Counted from the stretch's first letter, positions 45,596-57,754 are shown. The stretch: DNA of 64,000 nt from Parietaria judaica (GCA_954871525.1 OX940871.1:26262586-26326585), one strand, 5' to 3'. Notes: generated by a model not told the origin, from the sequence alone. Made by a program: numbers and translations.

Positions 45596-45830
45596 TAACT
45601 CTTGTTTTATTGTGAGCTTCATGAACTGTCCACTTGCCTTAAAAAAGTGGTTGAAGAAATATGAATAAAATATGTTGCACATGCATATATATTGGTTGAT
45701 TCATAGGAAAAAAACAAACAAGGTAGATATTGTGTGTCTAATTAGAAACCGACCATGTTTATCAATAGCGTTGAGCTTAGGTAAAGGAAAGAGACTCTTT
45801 CGAGTATTCATTTTCATCGTGTTTAATCAG
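45596..45830. repeat. Duplicated block B, first part
   Basis: Same-orientation counterpart of 38340-38620. The block is interrupted at about 45831. Confidence 0.75.
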
Positions 45831-46031
45831 TGTTATGGGTATTTTCCGGAGTCCTAAAAAACAAAGGCCCAATCTAAAAAAATCCCCCAGAGGCCCATTT
45901 TTCAAATCGACATATCCGGCAGCTGTGAAAAAAAACATACAGTGCTACATCGAGAAAACGCATCAAGAACGGAAGAAAACGCAACCGCGGGCACCAAAAA
46001 AGAATAAGCCCATAATTATATATGGGCTCAT

Positions 46032-46862
46032 GTGAGCTCCGTGGATGCCCGCGGATGCCAAATGACACCCAGTTGATGCCTGTGGATTCCGTCAAGTTTT
46101 TTGGGGCGCCCGAGATACATAGAGACGATCGGGGACGCATTCGGACGCCCGAGGCAACCTATGGGCATCCAAGCTCCAAAAGGGATTAATTACACATAAG
46201 TTCCTGTGAGCTCCATGGATGCTCGCAGATGCCAAATGATACTCGGTTCATGCCCGTGGATGCTGTTAAGCTCTACGGGGCGCCCGGAACACATAGAGAC
46301 GATCGGGGACGCATTCGGATGCCGGAGGCAGCCTATGAGCATCCAGGCTCGAAAAGGGCTTAATTACACATAGGTCTCTGTGCGCTCTGTGGATGCCCAC
46401 TGATTCCAAATGACACTCAATTGATGCTCGTGGATGCCGCTAAGCTTTTGAGGGCGCCCGGAACATATAGAGACGATCAGGGACGCATTCAGACGCCCGA
46501 GGCAGCCTATTGGCATCCAGACTCTAAAATGACTTATTTACACATAGGTCCTTGTGAGTTCCGTGGGTGGCCACGGGTGCCAAACGACACTTAGTTGATT
46601 CCAATGGATGCCGTTAAGCTTATGAGACCACCCAGAACGCATAGAGACGATCGGGGACGCATTCAGACGCCCGAGGTAGCCTATTGGCATTCAGGCTCTA
46701 AAAGAGCTTAGTTAAGTATACATATGTCCATGTGCACTCCGTGGCGGATGCCAAACGACACCCGGTTGATACATGTGGATGCCGTTAAGCTTTTTGGGGC
46801 GCCCGGAACACATAGAAATGATCGGGGACACATTCGGAAGCCTGAGGCACCATATGAGTGTA
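46032..46862 (+). repeat. Five-copy tandem repeat, period 174 bp
   Basis: Units start at 46032, 46206, 46380, 46554 and 46732 (spacings 174, 174, 174, 178). Each holds GTGAGCTCCGTGGATGCC-like, GTTAAGCTTTTGGGGCGCCC-like and ATAGAGACGATCGGGGACGC words. The array ends about 80 bp before a TATA box, as expected for U3 enhancer repeats. Confidence 0.92.
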
Positions 46863-46941
46863 AAAGGCCACAAAATAATATTTTAATTGCCCAAGGACCA
46901 GAAAAGACATTTCTAATTGTCTCTAGGCCCCTGGCCCCTCC

Positions 46942-46949
46942 TATAAATA
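46942..46949 (+). promoter_or_regulatory. TATA box downstream of the 174-bp array
   Basis: TATAAATA within CCTCCTATAAATAGGAGC; probably the promoter of an LTR. Confidence 0.6.
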
Positions 46950-47099
46950 GGAGCTTCATTTCATTCAAACGGTAACTCATTCAAACGCTCTCCACAACTA
47001 TAAAATTGTCGTTCTCTCTTATATATATTCAGTAAAATATTCGACTAATGTTGAGCTCGGAGGTGAATAGGGAGGTACCCCCTCCTATTCCCATGACCG

Positions 47100-47346
47100 A
47101 GTATTTTCTAATTTTAGGAAAAGCTAGCTAGAGCGGAAGCGCTGCCTTACAGAGGTTCTGGTTCTTTGCGGCCACTGACTTATATTCCGAGTCTTTGGAC
47201 TTTGCGGTAACAGGTCGGAGGACGCGGTTCCGGTTCGACGATAACAAAGTGTCTAATATACCAGACTCTAGAGTCCAAGATCTAAGCCCAAGAAAAGTCA
47301 ACAAACGATGGTGGGCCCGGCCCAAACTTTACAATTAGGCCGCTAC
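47100..47346 (-). repeat. L3 LTR-like repeat, inverted copy
   Basis: On the minus strand it begins TGTAGCGGCCTAATTG and contains TGACTTTTCTTGGGCTTAGA, GACCTGTTACCGCAAAG and AAGAACCAGAACCTC. These are the words of the repeat at 41330-42150, which also ends with the GCTCTAGCTAGC tail. Confidence 0.6.
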
Positions 47347-47384
47347 AGCGTTTGATCTGAAAAAATCTAATATTCAGCATCAAC

Positions 47385-48345
47385 TATCAGCACATGCATT
47401 CTATGTCTAGATAATTGCACCAATGTGCTTAAATTCAAATAAAATTGTAATCATGTACTTAAATTTCTAAATTTGTAAAAGCTAACGTACTCAAACTGAG
47501 TAGAAGTCTAAGGGCTGAGGTTTTTCGTTTCGATAATTCGTCACTCCGACCTGTAAGTTTATAATGATATGTTGTCATACGCATACTACATGTTTTATTA
47601 TGTGAAGCGTGTAAAAACACCAACTAAATAATGAGAATATAATGACACATAACTATAAACTAACTAGAAAGATCGACAAATTGGAATGAAAAACATGTTA
47701 TGTGATCTGGGTAATGCAACCTTTACAAATGGAATTCAAGTGCATGGCTGTCAATTTTATTCAAGTTCTAATATATTTGCCGTTATTATCTCTCTTATGT
47801 CTCATGCCCAGTTGGAGCTTAACCTTTTTAGTCGTCATCTTCTTGTGAATTTGTTTGTTTTCAATTTTTATCTTTAACTCTCTTGATTTAAAATTTCTAT
47901 TTTCTTATTGGATTTTACTGAGTTTTTATTTTAGGAGTTTTTAAATTGTTATGATATGCAGGATTTGATGAAATAATAAAGATTTCATATTTTTTTAAGA
48001 CAAAATAAGAACCGAACAAGAGCAAAAATCAATTTTTTGCCTCAAAAATGAAAATATATATATATAAAAAAAACATTTTAGATATTTTAGCGATGAACGA
48101 AACAGAGCAATTCACCAAAGCTTCTTTGTAATGTAGAGATTATACATGGGTGAAAATAAATAAGATATAAATATATTATTTAATTATAATCGCATTACCT
48201 GAGTAGACGAAAGATGTACCTTCGAAATATTTATTTTCTTTCGGTCTTATCTAATTTTATAAAAAATTGATTTAAAATTTTATCAAACCCAATGCCATCA
48301 TTCAACTTAACCAGTAATAAAAAGATTCACAAGAAGTAGGAGTTC
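47385..48345. repeat. Duplicated block B, second part
   Basis: Counterpart of 40172-41100. No coding capacity. Confidence 0.75.
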
Positions 48346-48363
48346 AACTTTATTTATATATAT

Positions 48364-49215
48364 GAACCTAATAAAAGTTTACACAGTTTTGAGTACCATA
48401 TACACAGTTTTTTGCCTACGTGTACCATTATTTTTTTTTCACAGTTTTTAATCCCATGTACATGGTTTTTTTAACGAGGTTACACAGTTTTTTTACTTAT
48501 ATTTATTCAACAACTTTATTTATTTTTCAAAATAAATAAAAAGTTTCACAGTTTTGAATCCTATATTTATACACAGTTTTTGCTTTCCGGGGCAACAATT
48601 TTTTAATTAAATTGTACGAACCTAATAAAAATTTACACAGTTTTGAATCTCACATACACAGTTTTTTGCCTACGTGTACCACAGTTTTGAATCCCATGGA
48701 CACGGTTTTTTGAACGAGGTTACACAGTTTTTTACTTATATTTATTCAACAACTTTATTTATTTTTCAAAATTAATAAAAAGTTTCACAGTTTTGAATCC
48801 TATATACATAGTTTTTGCCTTCCGGGGCAACAGTTTTTTAATTAAATTGTACGAACCTAATAAAAATTTGCACAGTTTTGAATCTCATATACACAGTTTT
48901 TGCCTACGTGTACCACAGTTTTTTTTTTTTTCACAGATTTGAATCCTATGTACACGTTTTTTGAACGAGGTTACACGGTTTTTTTACTTATATTTATTCA
49001 ACAACTTTATTTATTTTTTAAAATTAATAAAAAGTTTCACAGTTTTGAATCCTATATACACAGTTTTTGCCTCCCGGGGCAACAGTTTTTTAATTAAATT
49101 GTACGAATCTAATAAAAGTTTACACAGTTTCGAATCACATATACACAGTTTTTGCCTACGTGTACCACAGTTTTGAATCCCATGTACACGGTTTTTTGAA
49201 CGATTAAATTCACCA
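48364..49215. repeat. Tandem repeat, about 245-bp units built from CACAGTTTT words
   Basis: GAACCTAATAAAA (once with one change) starts near 48364, 48617, 48852 and 49104, giving three full units and a partial fourth. Inside each unit CACAGTTTT(T/GAAT) recurs many times, so the array has a higher-order structure. AT-rich and non-coding. Confidence 0.85.
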
Positions 49216-49660
49216 AAAAATCATCGAGACCAATCTTCGAAATCCCAAATCATACACAAGAATACATCTGAGAAATTCTCAGAGTTTACACATTTTCGAA
49301 ATTCAGAGTTTTTCCAAATTTCTTGTGTTCCTTGTATTTTCTAGTCCTAGACAAAAATTGTCCATTAAAAGTTTTGCCATTGAAAGTAATCAACAATTTT
49401 GGTATCAAAACAGTTTTGTATTAAAGCAAACAAAGCCAACAGAGAATATGCTATGATTCTCAAAAGTGCGATCCCAATGACTCTCTTTTCCTAACAAAAT
49501 TATGTCAGCAATTTTATCATATGAATCCACAGCAAAACAAGAACCAAATAAAAGTAACAACAAGACGTCAAGACCCCTCCGATCTCGCCTCTAAAACAGA
49601 GTCATATGACTCGGAAATGTGCATAGCCCTTCTTGTTGTCGAACTAATTCAATTTCCGCA
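49216..49660. other. Gene-free spacer
   Basis: I see nothing coding; it ends at the tRNA-like module. Confidence 0.5.
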
Positions 49661-49662
49661 CA

Positions 49663-49725
49663 CGCGAAACTCGAACTTAATCCATTGGTAATATTAGTTT
49701 AAACACTCTACCAGCTAACCTAGAT
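49663..49725 (-). other. tRNA-like module (possible SINE head)
   Basis: On the minus strand TTAGCTGGTAGAGTG (A-box-like) is followed about 30 bases later by AAGTTCGAGTTTC (B-box-like). The body does not fold as a full tRNA. No poly(A) or T-run tail is obvious. Confidence 0.45.
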
Positions 49726-49740
49726 ACGAAACAAAAAAGT

Positions 49741-49872
49741 GTAGACGGAGGCGAAGTCGTGGAAGGCGCGGCGCTGGTGCGGGTGGCGCATGTGCAGCGA
49801 GTCGAGGACGGCGCGCGTGTGGGGCCCGCGGTCGCAGTAGTCACCGAGGAAGAGGACGAGGGCGGTCTCGAT
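49741..49872 (-). pseudogene. Metallophosphatase (calcineurin-like) exon fragment
   Basis: On the minus strand the frame reads [20 protein letters not shown], then [13 protein letters not shown] and [15 protein letters not shown] is the metal-binding GDxxDRG motif of metallophosphoesterases, and the piece resembles the plant calcineurin-like family in which a GNHDFA motif follows shortly after. Here the Gly-Asn of GNHD is gone and HDFA is joined directly to RRAF, so metal ligands are lost. The fragment is strikingly GC-rich within AT-rich DNA and has no neighbouring exons. It is a captured or relict exon. Confidence 0.7.
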
Positions 49873-51242
49873 TAAAGTAATACATACCAAATTAAAACAC
49901 AAAGCTTTATATTAATATAAAGTCAAAATGAACTTGATTCAAACTAAATTGTCGAATTAGCGAATTCTTCGGTTGTCAATGTTGAATTTGTGATCATCTA
50001 ACCGGTATTAATTGAATGTGATATATAGTAGGACATTGATAAATTAATACTCAATAAATTAATAACTTTGTCCGGTCTCGACTCGAGTCTAACTAAATAA
50101 ATTAATAATTCGCTAAATTTATAAGTTAATAATTTTTTTAAAGTATATTGGTATCAAGTGATATATAAATTAATAATTCAACATAGAAATAATAATATTA
50201 CATACCTAATTATGAGATTACTCTTAATAAAATATAACATTACATTCTTAATTATGAAATCATCTTAAATAAAAAAAATTGCACTTACTAATTAATTGTA
50301 CGTAGTGTTTTTAGAATATGATTCTAAACGTTAATTGCGTATTCTTAAAATTTATGTCTCCTTCAACTTCAACATTATGGTTCCGCATAGTATTAAGAAG
50401 GTCATGTGTAGAATTTTCGTGATGTAACAAACCATTATTCAAAGATATTGTCGCTACAATTGCACCATTGCGTGAAACAACCTTTATTTAATTAATATAA
50501 TCATCATTATATATTACGATTATAATATTCTTGACATATTATGTAGATATATTATTTTTCTACTTATAGTGATTATATAACTAATACTTTAAAAATAATA
50601 ATTTAATAATATAATAAATTTTGACACTATCAATATTATTAATTTATAGAGATTTTACTGTATGTCGTGTAATTACTCATCTTTTTCTTTTAGCAACATT
50701 AAACAAAATTATTGGAACGCGTTAATTAAGAGCAATTAAAAAATATGGTTCGAATATTCAATCAAGAACAAATAAAAAAATTAAAAACACGCCAATAATG
50801 ACGGTATTGGAAGGGGGAAAAGCCAGCAATATGATTGCATTTCATCAATATCAACAATAATTTTCATTAAGATATCGACAATGCTTGCCATTGCCATATC
50901 CAAAATTATATTAGTGTGTTGTTTTTTTTGTTTTTTGTTTTTTTAGGAGATATTAGTGTGTTGCTAGAAAAATTATTGTTTTTCTTTAGTTTTCAAAAGA
51001 AAAGTATTCGAAAGAAAGCAATTCATAGTGAAAAAGTTTTAAGTTCAATTTTCCAGGTACTTGGATTTTAAAATTTTGCAGAACCCGGAATTCAAAATCA
51101 TGTTCCGGAATTTTAAGAAAGAGCACATTTCCGTTTTTTCGCTGTTAAATCAAATATTTTTAAAACGAGCTTCGCAATATATTACAGTAAGAAAACAAAA
51201 TGAACACAGATTTCCATATGTTATTAGATAATTTTTTTTTAT
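49873..51242. other. Gene-free spacer below the TMEM131-like gene
   Basis: AT-rich. The 3' UTR of the minus-strand gene presumably occupies the upper end. No other gene is visible. Confidence 0.55.
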
Positions 51243-54200
51243 TTAGCCATCTGGACCGAAATAGCTGTAGTAGTTTATCTGACATTTGTTCATTAGGGTT
51301 TGCGGACCCTTCACAAAGAAGCTATCGGAATCACTCGTTTCTGCGTTTGACCCGCTCTTGCCAAGAAACTGAAGCCTCGAAAAGTGGTCCCCCCATATAT
51401 CGTACGTGTACTGGTCATCAGAGACTCCGGTCACCGCCTTCTTCTCCTCCGCCACGTCAACAATTGTCCGACGATCGGCGCGATTGGGGCCTGGAGCCCG
51501 AGCATGAAGGCTCACAGGCTTCTTGGCAGCGGGAAAAGTGGGTGACGGCAGAAGAACGGGCTTGTAGGGAGCTGGTTTCCGGGGCTCTGAAGGTGGAGCC
51601 GAAGGAGGTTCACGAGTGGCAGGTGCCGAGGAGTTCGATCTCCGGTGGCCAGAGATTACTACGATCGGTTTGGCTTCCTTCTTTTCCGGTACATGGCTCG
51701 CCGGAGTGAGCGGCGAGAGAGGCGATGAAGGCGTGGAATTTCCGCTGTGGCTACTTGAAACCTCGAAAAGCCCGGCAAGCTTGTTTCCACCACCACCCTT
51801 CTTCTTCCTCCGCCGCCTCCCCTTTTCTTTCTCGGTACTGACGGTGAGATTTTGTGGCGGCTCGGAGAGTTTTGCGGAGTCCAGATTCTCGGCACATTCT
51901 GGCTCAGGATCCGGAGATGATGGAATTGCCTTTCCTTTTATGCAGTCCGATAAGCCGTCAGCAAGTTTTCGATCATCGAAAACCACTTTTCCGACCCAAG
52001 GACCGGCATAGTTACTGTTATCCATCTGAGGCAACAAAGAAAACTTGCAATTTCCCAAACTAACCTCACGAGAGCATTTTCTGGCAGCTGCTAAGGTAGT
52101 AGGCATTGTACCTCTGTAATTCTTTCCCAAATAGTCATTTGACCCGAAGGGAAAAACCGGAAATAAGAAGACAAATACCAGAAGAACCAAAAACGCTACA
52201 GGAATCATCGCAATGGTGTATCGCTTAACACGGATCCAAAAAACTGATTTCTTGCAGACACTGAGCATGTGAGCAGGGAGGGTCGCTTTCATTGGAATTA
52301 CGAGAATACCCGTCGCCAATACGAGCTCGAGATCCCGATGAACGATAGATGCAGAGAAGTCGGTCTGATACGATATCAGAACTTCCGAGAGCTCTCCGGG
52401 GTTGATGAAAAATCCTCCGCATGTGTGTACGGTGAAACCGTCCAACGCACAATCTTTTCCCGATACTTTGATTTTCCGCACCTCGAGTGGTAGATCGCCC
52501 GTGTTCTTAGCATATAGCTCTTTCCTGATAGGCTGAGAACAGGAAGAGTGGGTCGAAACTCCCAAATTGACAGGAAAATCCGAGCTGAGATTAAACTCTA
52601 TGTTCAAGACGGGCTCGGAAACTTCATGGAGAAGCAGAGAGAGCGAGCCTCCGTGACCGATGATGGGTAGCCACTCCACGCCAGATAAGTTGTTCCTTAT
52701 CAAAACTGAGCCTCTCCATGTACAACGGGCCGAAGGGTGAAACAGGATCGGCCCAAAAGAGACACTGCCATGTGGCGGAACATAAGCTTCAGTTAGAGCG
52801 CTTTCTGATACAGAGAAACCGTACTTGCTTGGAGGGGTAGAATCGTCTCGAACCAGATTACCCGACGAAGGAGGGTGGATTAGACCGTCTGTGCCTTTGC
52901 AGGCTTCGATGATCTCACCCGGGTTCAGAATCAGCTGCATAATTACCGGGCTGTCACTGGGATTGGTCACGGTGATTCGCTTCGATTGGTGGTTTCCGAC
53001 CTGAACCATAGGGAACACGAGTTCTTGCTCATAGAGTACAGAGAACCCGTCAATAGTGCTGTGAGATTTCCAGTTCTGTATGACCGATTCATCTGCTTCC
53101 AATGTTCCCCATGCCTGAAATCAAAATTACTAAAGATAATTAAATACTGAAACAAGTTTAAAAAAAAATTAACATGTATATTGTAGTTTATTTAATTTTC
53201 TAATGGAAATCGAGAAAATAACAATAATGGGGAAAAGAACAGATCATATATTATTCGATAAAAGGACGGTACTGATAAACTTTTGGATAAACTATCAGAC
53301 ATTATATCTACCAACACAATCAATACCAGGTTTAAACAAGATCAAATTAAAACTAAAACAAAATGTTGCGTAATAATTAATCTTCGATAAACTAAACATT
53401 ATAATCGAATAAAAATGCAATAAATTATTTTCATTATGGAAAAAAAAGAAACAAAGAAAACTTAAGACATAATTTACATACATCCGTATAATTATACTAT
53501 TGATTAACATGTAATTTATATGCATTTCATTTGACTCTCTCACATGAAACTAAATCCGTATAATTAAGACATAATTAACATAACCAACAATGGAATTCAT
53601 ATATAAATATATAATTATGTACCGAGAGAGTTAAGATTTTCAAACCTTGTTCTGAATTCCACTGCCCCATGACGACACCTTTCTACTTGGACCAATTTCA
53701 GAGCGTTGATGAACAAAAGAATCCTTCCGACTTCTTGAACACACGTTGATTATTTCCTGCCCCGAAACTTCAAACTGAGAACTAGCGGAGTCATTTGTGA
53801 GTATTAGTAATTTACAGTTTCCATATGTGGAAAGAACTTCCGGTGGAGAATTGTTCAGATTACTACAGTTCATAACTGCAAAATGTGTATCACTTCCCGG
53901 AAAAAGTAGCAATCTTCCAACGTAATTGATCAGAAACGCCTTAGAATCACACACCTGAGTGATCTTAACAACGCTCAAAAGATGCGAAGCGTCATTTTTT
54001 AGAGAGAGAGCAAGAATGGATTGTCCAGCATTGTGTGAATAAAGGACTTCAAGAGACACGGAAATAGAATCCGAAATGTGTCTTACTTCTTTTCCGTCGA
54101 TTTCAGCTTCAAGAGGAACTACAATGGTCTCAGGAGTGCTCTCCGACGATCTCAACAGCTGCATACAAATTGCTCCAAGGATTTTCCCTTTTGACCCGAC

Positions 54201-56205
54201 CGAAAAATCAATCTCCAATATTGTTTTTGTGCTTTTCGGACCGATCTCCCAGTTCATAAGGGGCTTCATCCCCAAAATCGGCAAACCAAGATGTCCGTGT
54301 TTCACAACAAGCCATTCCTCCAAGCTCGGAAAATCAATGGCCTCGGATTCATGAAAACCTCCAACGCTGCAAATCGTTTCTGTGTCAATTGAACTCTGCC
54401 CGACAGAAATGGATAACCGGGCAGTAATCTCCCCAATGTAGACGGTTTCATCAAAGGAATTCGACAAAGACAAATTCCTGTTCCACCGTCCACTTGAGCT
54501 TTCTGAAGAAACGCCAAACCCTAGAAATGGCGTTATCCCGTAAGGAGATTCCACGGCAGATCCTTTAGCCTGAATCAAGAACCCACCAGAATTTGTCTGC
54601 AGAATCAGGCGGGCCGTTGACGAACCGAGAAATCTCGGTAAGAAACCGAAACATATTGAAGCAGCTTCACCGGGGCGTAACGAAATTTGACTAAAATTAC
54701 AAGGATAGAACTGAGGGTCGGTGCTGAACGGTTCGTATATATGTAAAACGCTGTTGTTGCATGTGTTTGTGACAGTTAGATACGCTATAGAAGGGAAGTA
54801 TGTATATATGTGTCCAAAGTCCAAAATTGCAGGGCTGATTCCCACATGATTAGGTGAGGAAGAAACAGATTCAATCGTTTCAAAGCTCACTTCTTCATTT
54901 AAGCTCGTGCTTTTCCGATTCTCTCTTGAACTCGACGAGCATGAAATGATCCTCCCATTAAATAACTTGAAAACACCATAGTCTCCCAACCAGCTTTCAT
55001 TCCTTCCAGTCCTGTCATCACTGTCCGATTTTTTTATTGAATCCTCAAACTCATTTCTGGAATCTTCGGAAGCCGAGGGTTCTGATTTGTGATCTCTGGA
55101 AGAAAATCCCGACAAAGTGGACGGGAAGCAGAACACATGGGAATTGGAGCAAACGCCATCAATGTTTAAGTATTTTTGTCGATTTTCATATTCTGAAGTA
55201 ATATCCTGAAAGATAGCATTAGTATCGTCTCCATAAGACCTACAAGCACTGTATTGCACTGACTCTAGATCATCTCTATGGCACGGTTCAAGCGTTGCAG
55301 AGCAAAGGACGCCACAAGAGAGAAACACAAAGACAAAGAAAAATATGGCTCCGAAAACCGATTTCCTGGACACAAAAATTCAAAAATGCAATCGTAAATA
55401 ATCGCTAAAGCTCTGCTTAACAACGGCAAAATATTATAAGAACAAGAAAATAATTACTAATAACGTGTTCTCGATCGACCCGTGACAAGAGCACAAGTTT
55501 AAAGTGATGCAAATTAGTAGGATTCCAAATTTTCAATGTTTGTCATAAAGTAAGGTGACGAAAAACATATAAGCAGTAAGCACTATTGTTTAAAAAATCA
55601 GAGCACGCTGCGGGTCGCCCACATGAAACCCGAAAACCGCAATTGTCGTTTCACCAAAAACCGGCATGCAGCATAAAAATCACATATTTGATTTATATTT
55701 CTAACTAATACTCTAAATACTATTGCTTTATGAAAATACTATCAGTTTTGCATTATACCCATTCGATATTCGTTTTTTAAAATCTTACGAAAACCCCGAT
55801 AGTATACCCGTAAATTGGACTTGCGGGCGGTTTACAGTATTTACCATCAACACTATTGAAGAAATCAAAATTAGAAAAAAAAAAAAAAAGTGGTGTATAA
55901 ACCAAAGTCCAGTCCTTTAATGGAAAAACAAGAAGAGATACTATAATCTATTTATGCAACTTTTAGAGAAGAAACAAAAACTATCTCGCAACCTTAACCA
56001 TTAATAAACCAGACCTCCAGAATCCACCATTAATGGCCTAAACCCACTTCCACTAGTACAACACTTATCATCAACCCCGAGTATCGAAAAGCTCAGACAA
56101 GAAAGACAGCTCCGAAAATGGCGGAAACAAAAATATATATATATTTGGTTACCCGAGTCGGGAGAAGTTGGTCGGAGCTCCGATCATCGCGGCTTTGGGG
56201 TCCAT
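51243..56205 (-). CDS. TMEM131-like transmembrane protein (intact, three exons)
   Basis: Exons from the start are 56153-56205, 53646-55365 and 51243-53114. Both introns are GT-AG and phases join cleanly, giving 1214 residues. A hydrophobic segment at about 21-42 (FGAIFFFVFVFLSCGVLCSA) follows a short basic N-terminus and should act as signal peptide or anchor. Residues about 195-295 (SPAILDFGHIYTYFPSIAYL, then YEPFSTDPQFYPCNF) match the N-terminal domain of the TMEM131 family. A second conserved region begins exon 3 (WGTLEADESVIQNW). A transmembrane helix lies at about 890-915, followed by a tail of roughly 300 residues rich in Ser, Pro and Lys that ends YFGPDG. Topology is a long lumenal part and a cytosolic tail. 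Animal TMEM131 helps secretory cargo leave the ER; the plant role is not known to me. Confidence 0.9.
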
Positions 56206-56228
56206 TTCCGGCGAGGAAATCCGGTCAT
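56184..56228 (-). promoter_or_regulatory. Upstream ORF overlapping the TMEM131-like start
   Basis: ATG 56228 opens a 14-codon frame (MTGFPRRKWTPKPR) that ends at 56184, past the main ATG at 56205 and in another frame. A second in-frame main ATG at 56187 (Met7) could be used instead. Such overlap usually lowers main-frame translation. Confidence 0.5.
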
Positions 56229-56506
56229 CGGCGGTGCGATTCCGGTTGGGGGGTTGGGGTTCGAGAGCGAAGATGGGTTTGAGAGTAGGAAGGAAGAGAG
56301 CAGCTGATAATGGCGAACGAACGGCCTGAGGCGAGAGACCCTGTAATACTGAAATGACCTATTTCCCACTTGACCACTCCCTTAATTACCATTTTACCCC
56401 TACTCTATTCAAAATCGAATTGAATTACCCATGTTTACTTCACTCCTAATGTTGTATACTTTACTTCAATTTACGGGTATATCGAAAGCGGTACATGCAT
56501 ACCGAT
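56206..56506. other. 5' UTR and promoter region of the TMEM131-like gene
   Basis: The first 150 bp are GC-richer with pyrimidine-rich stretches on the minus strand, typical of a 5' UTR. I could not pick a TATA box with confidence. Confidence 0.4.
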
Positions 56507-56507
56507 G

Positions 56508-56720
56508 ACTTCTAGTAAAAATAAATTATATGTATATATAACAAAACTATTAGGTATTCCGATAGAGTTTTCATAACGAAAAATTACTCAAATTTTAAAA
56601 ATATATTGTAAGTACTTCTAGTAAAAAAAAATTATATGTATATACAACAAAATTATTAGGTATTCCGATAGAGTTTTCATAATAAAAAATTACTCAAATT
56701 TTAAAAATATATTGTAAGTT
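56508..56720. repeat. 106-bp tandem duplication
   Basis: ACTTCTAGTAAAAA...ATATATTGTAA occurs at 56508 and again at 56614 with a handful of differences. The second copy is followed by two TTATTGTAAG units. Confidence 0.9.
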
Positions 56721-57754
56721 TATTGTAAGGTTATTGTAAGGTTGAAGAAAGTATTTGATTTTTTTTTTCAAAGATCGAATTTGAAAACTAAAGGGTAATT
56801 TTGAAGAGTGGTCTCTATGTGATGTGATTTTTTCTCCGTACATGTCAAAAGAGAGTTATTTCATCGCATGTATATCGAGATTTTTTGAAACATTGGTCCT
56901 ACATGACTTCAAGTGAGTTCAAAAGATAGACATGATTAACACGTTTATTTTATGGAGTCCGTTTAAGTCTCATCTCTGAATAAAATTATAAATAGGATGT
57001 ACGAAGACAATATGAGATACGAATTGCCACCTTTACATCGCTCTCTTGATTTACAGTTTTACTTTTGTGAAATTTATTATTTTTTACTTATGTTACTTAT
57101 ATGCAGCTCTTGCGCTGAATTACCGTAATATCTTGGATGGTTTAGTATAAGAAAAAATATAAACAAATTTAGTTATATCAGCACTAGAGTTGAACAATTG
57201 AGTCTTCGATGTGGTATTGTACAAATAAAAATTGGATATCGCATTTTTGTATTTTTAGAAGAAAAAAAATCAATTACCTATATAATAAATTAAAAAAAAA
57301 TCAATCTACGACCTCTTCGGTATTTGGTTGCGGCAATATAAATACAACTGCATTTACCGCGTCACAGAATATTACCAAAATTAAGTAAAAACATTAATCA
57401 ATATATATTATAAAGTTCAAATAACACAATGTAAAAAACAACGATGATAAATATAGACTTGGATTTAATATAAAATTAATCGATATGTTTTAAATATATA
57501 TAAAAAAAGTTAATACATAATGCAATATATAATATATTTAATTATATATTAAACTCTAGTTCTATGCGGTAAATTTAGTTTTCTCTTCCATTAATTTTAT
57601 AATAAATGAATACCACTACCGAATGATATTTAGATATTTTATACATTTGGTTTTAGTTGTTTAAATTCGTTATATAGTATTATTAACTCGTTTTTTTTTT
57701 CATTTCTAGGGTATTTAGCCTTAGTTTGAATAGCTAGACGCGAGATCGACAAAA
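56721..57754. other. Gene-free spacer
   Basis: I see nothing but AT-rich sequence. Confidence 0.6.

Larger units (their letters stand above)
45831..47346. mobile_element. Insertion of LTR-type sequence splitting block B
   Basis: Between the two parts of block B lie a short GC-richer leader, a 174-bp tandem array (46032-46862), a TATA box at 46942 with an R/U5-like sequence to about 47060, and an inverted L3 repeat (47100-47346). It appears to be one or two LTR remnants. No coding domain is present. Confidence 0.5.

Noticed and set aside
46032..46862. CRISPR-like array
   Set aside because: The units are head-to-tail copies of 174 bp with no unique spacers, in a plant genome.
51659..52493. 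Frames overlapping the TMEM131-like gene, including plus-strand frames of 131 and 169 codons
   Set aside because: They are antisense or out-of-frame shadows of exon 3, whose own frame is intact and recognisable.
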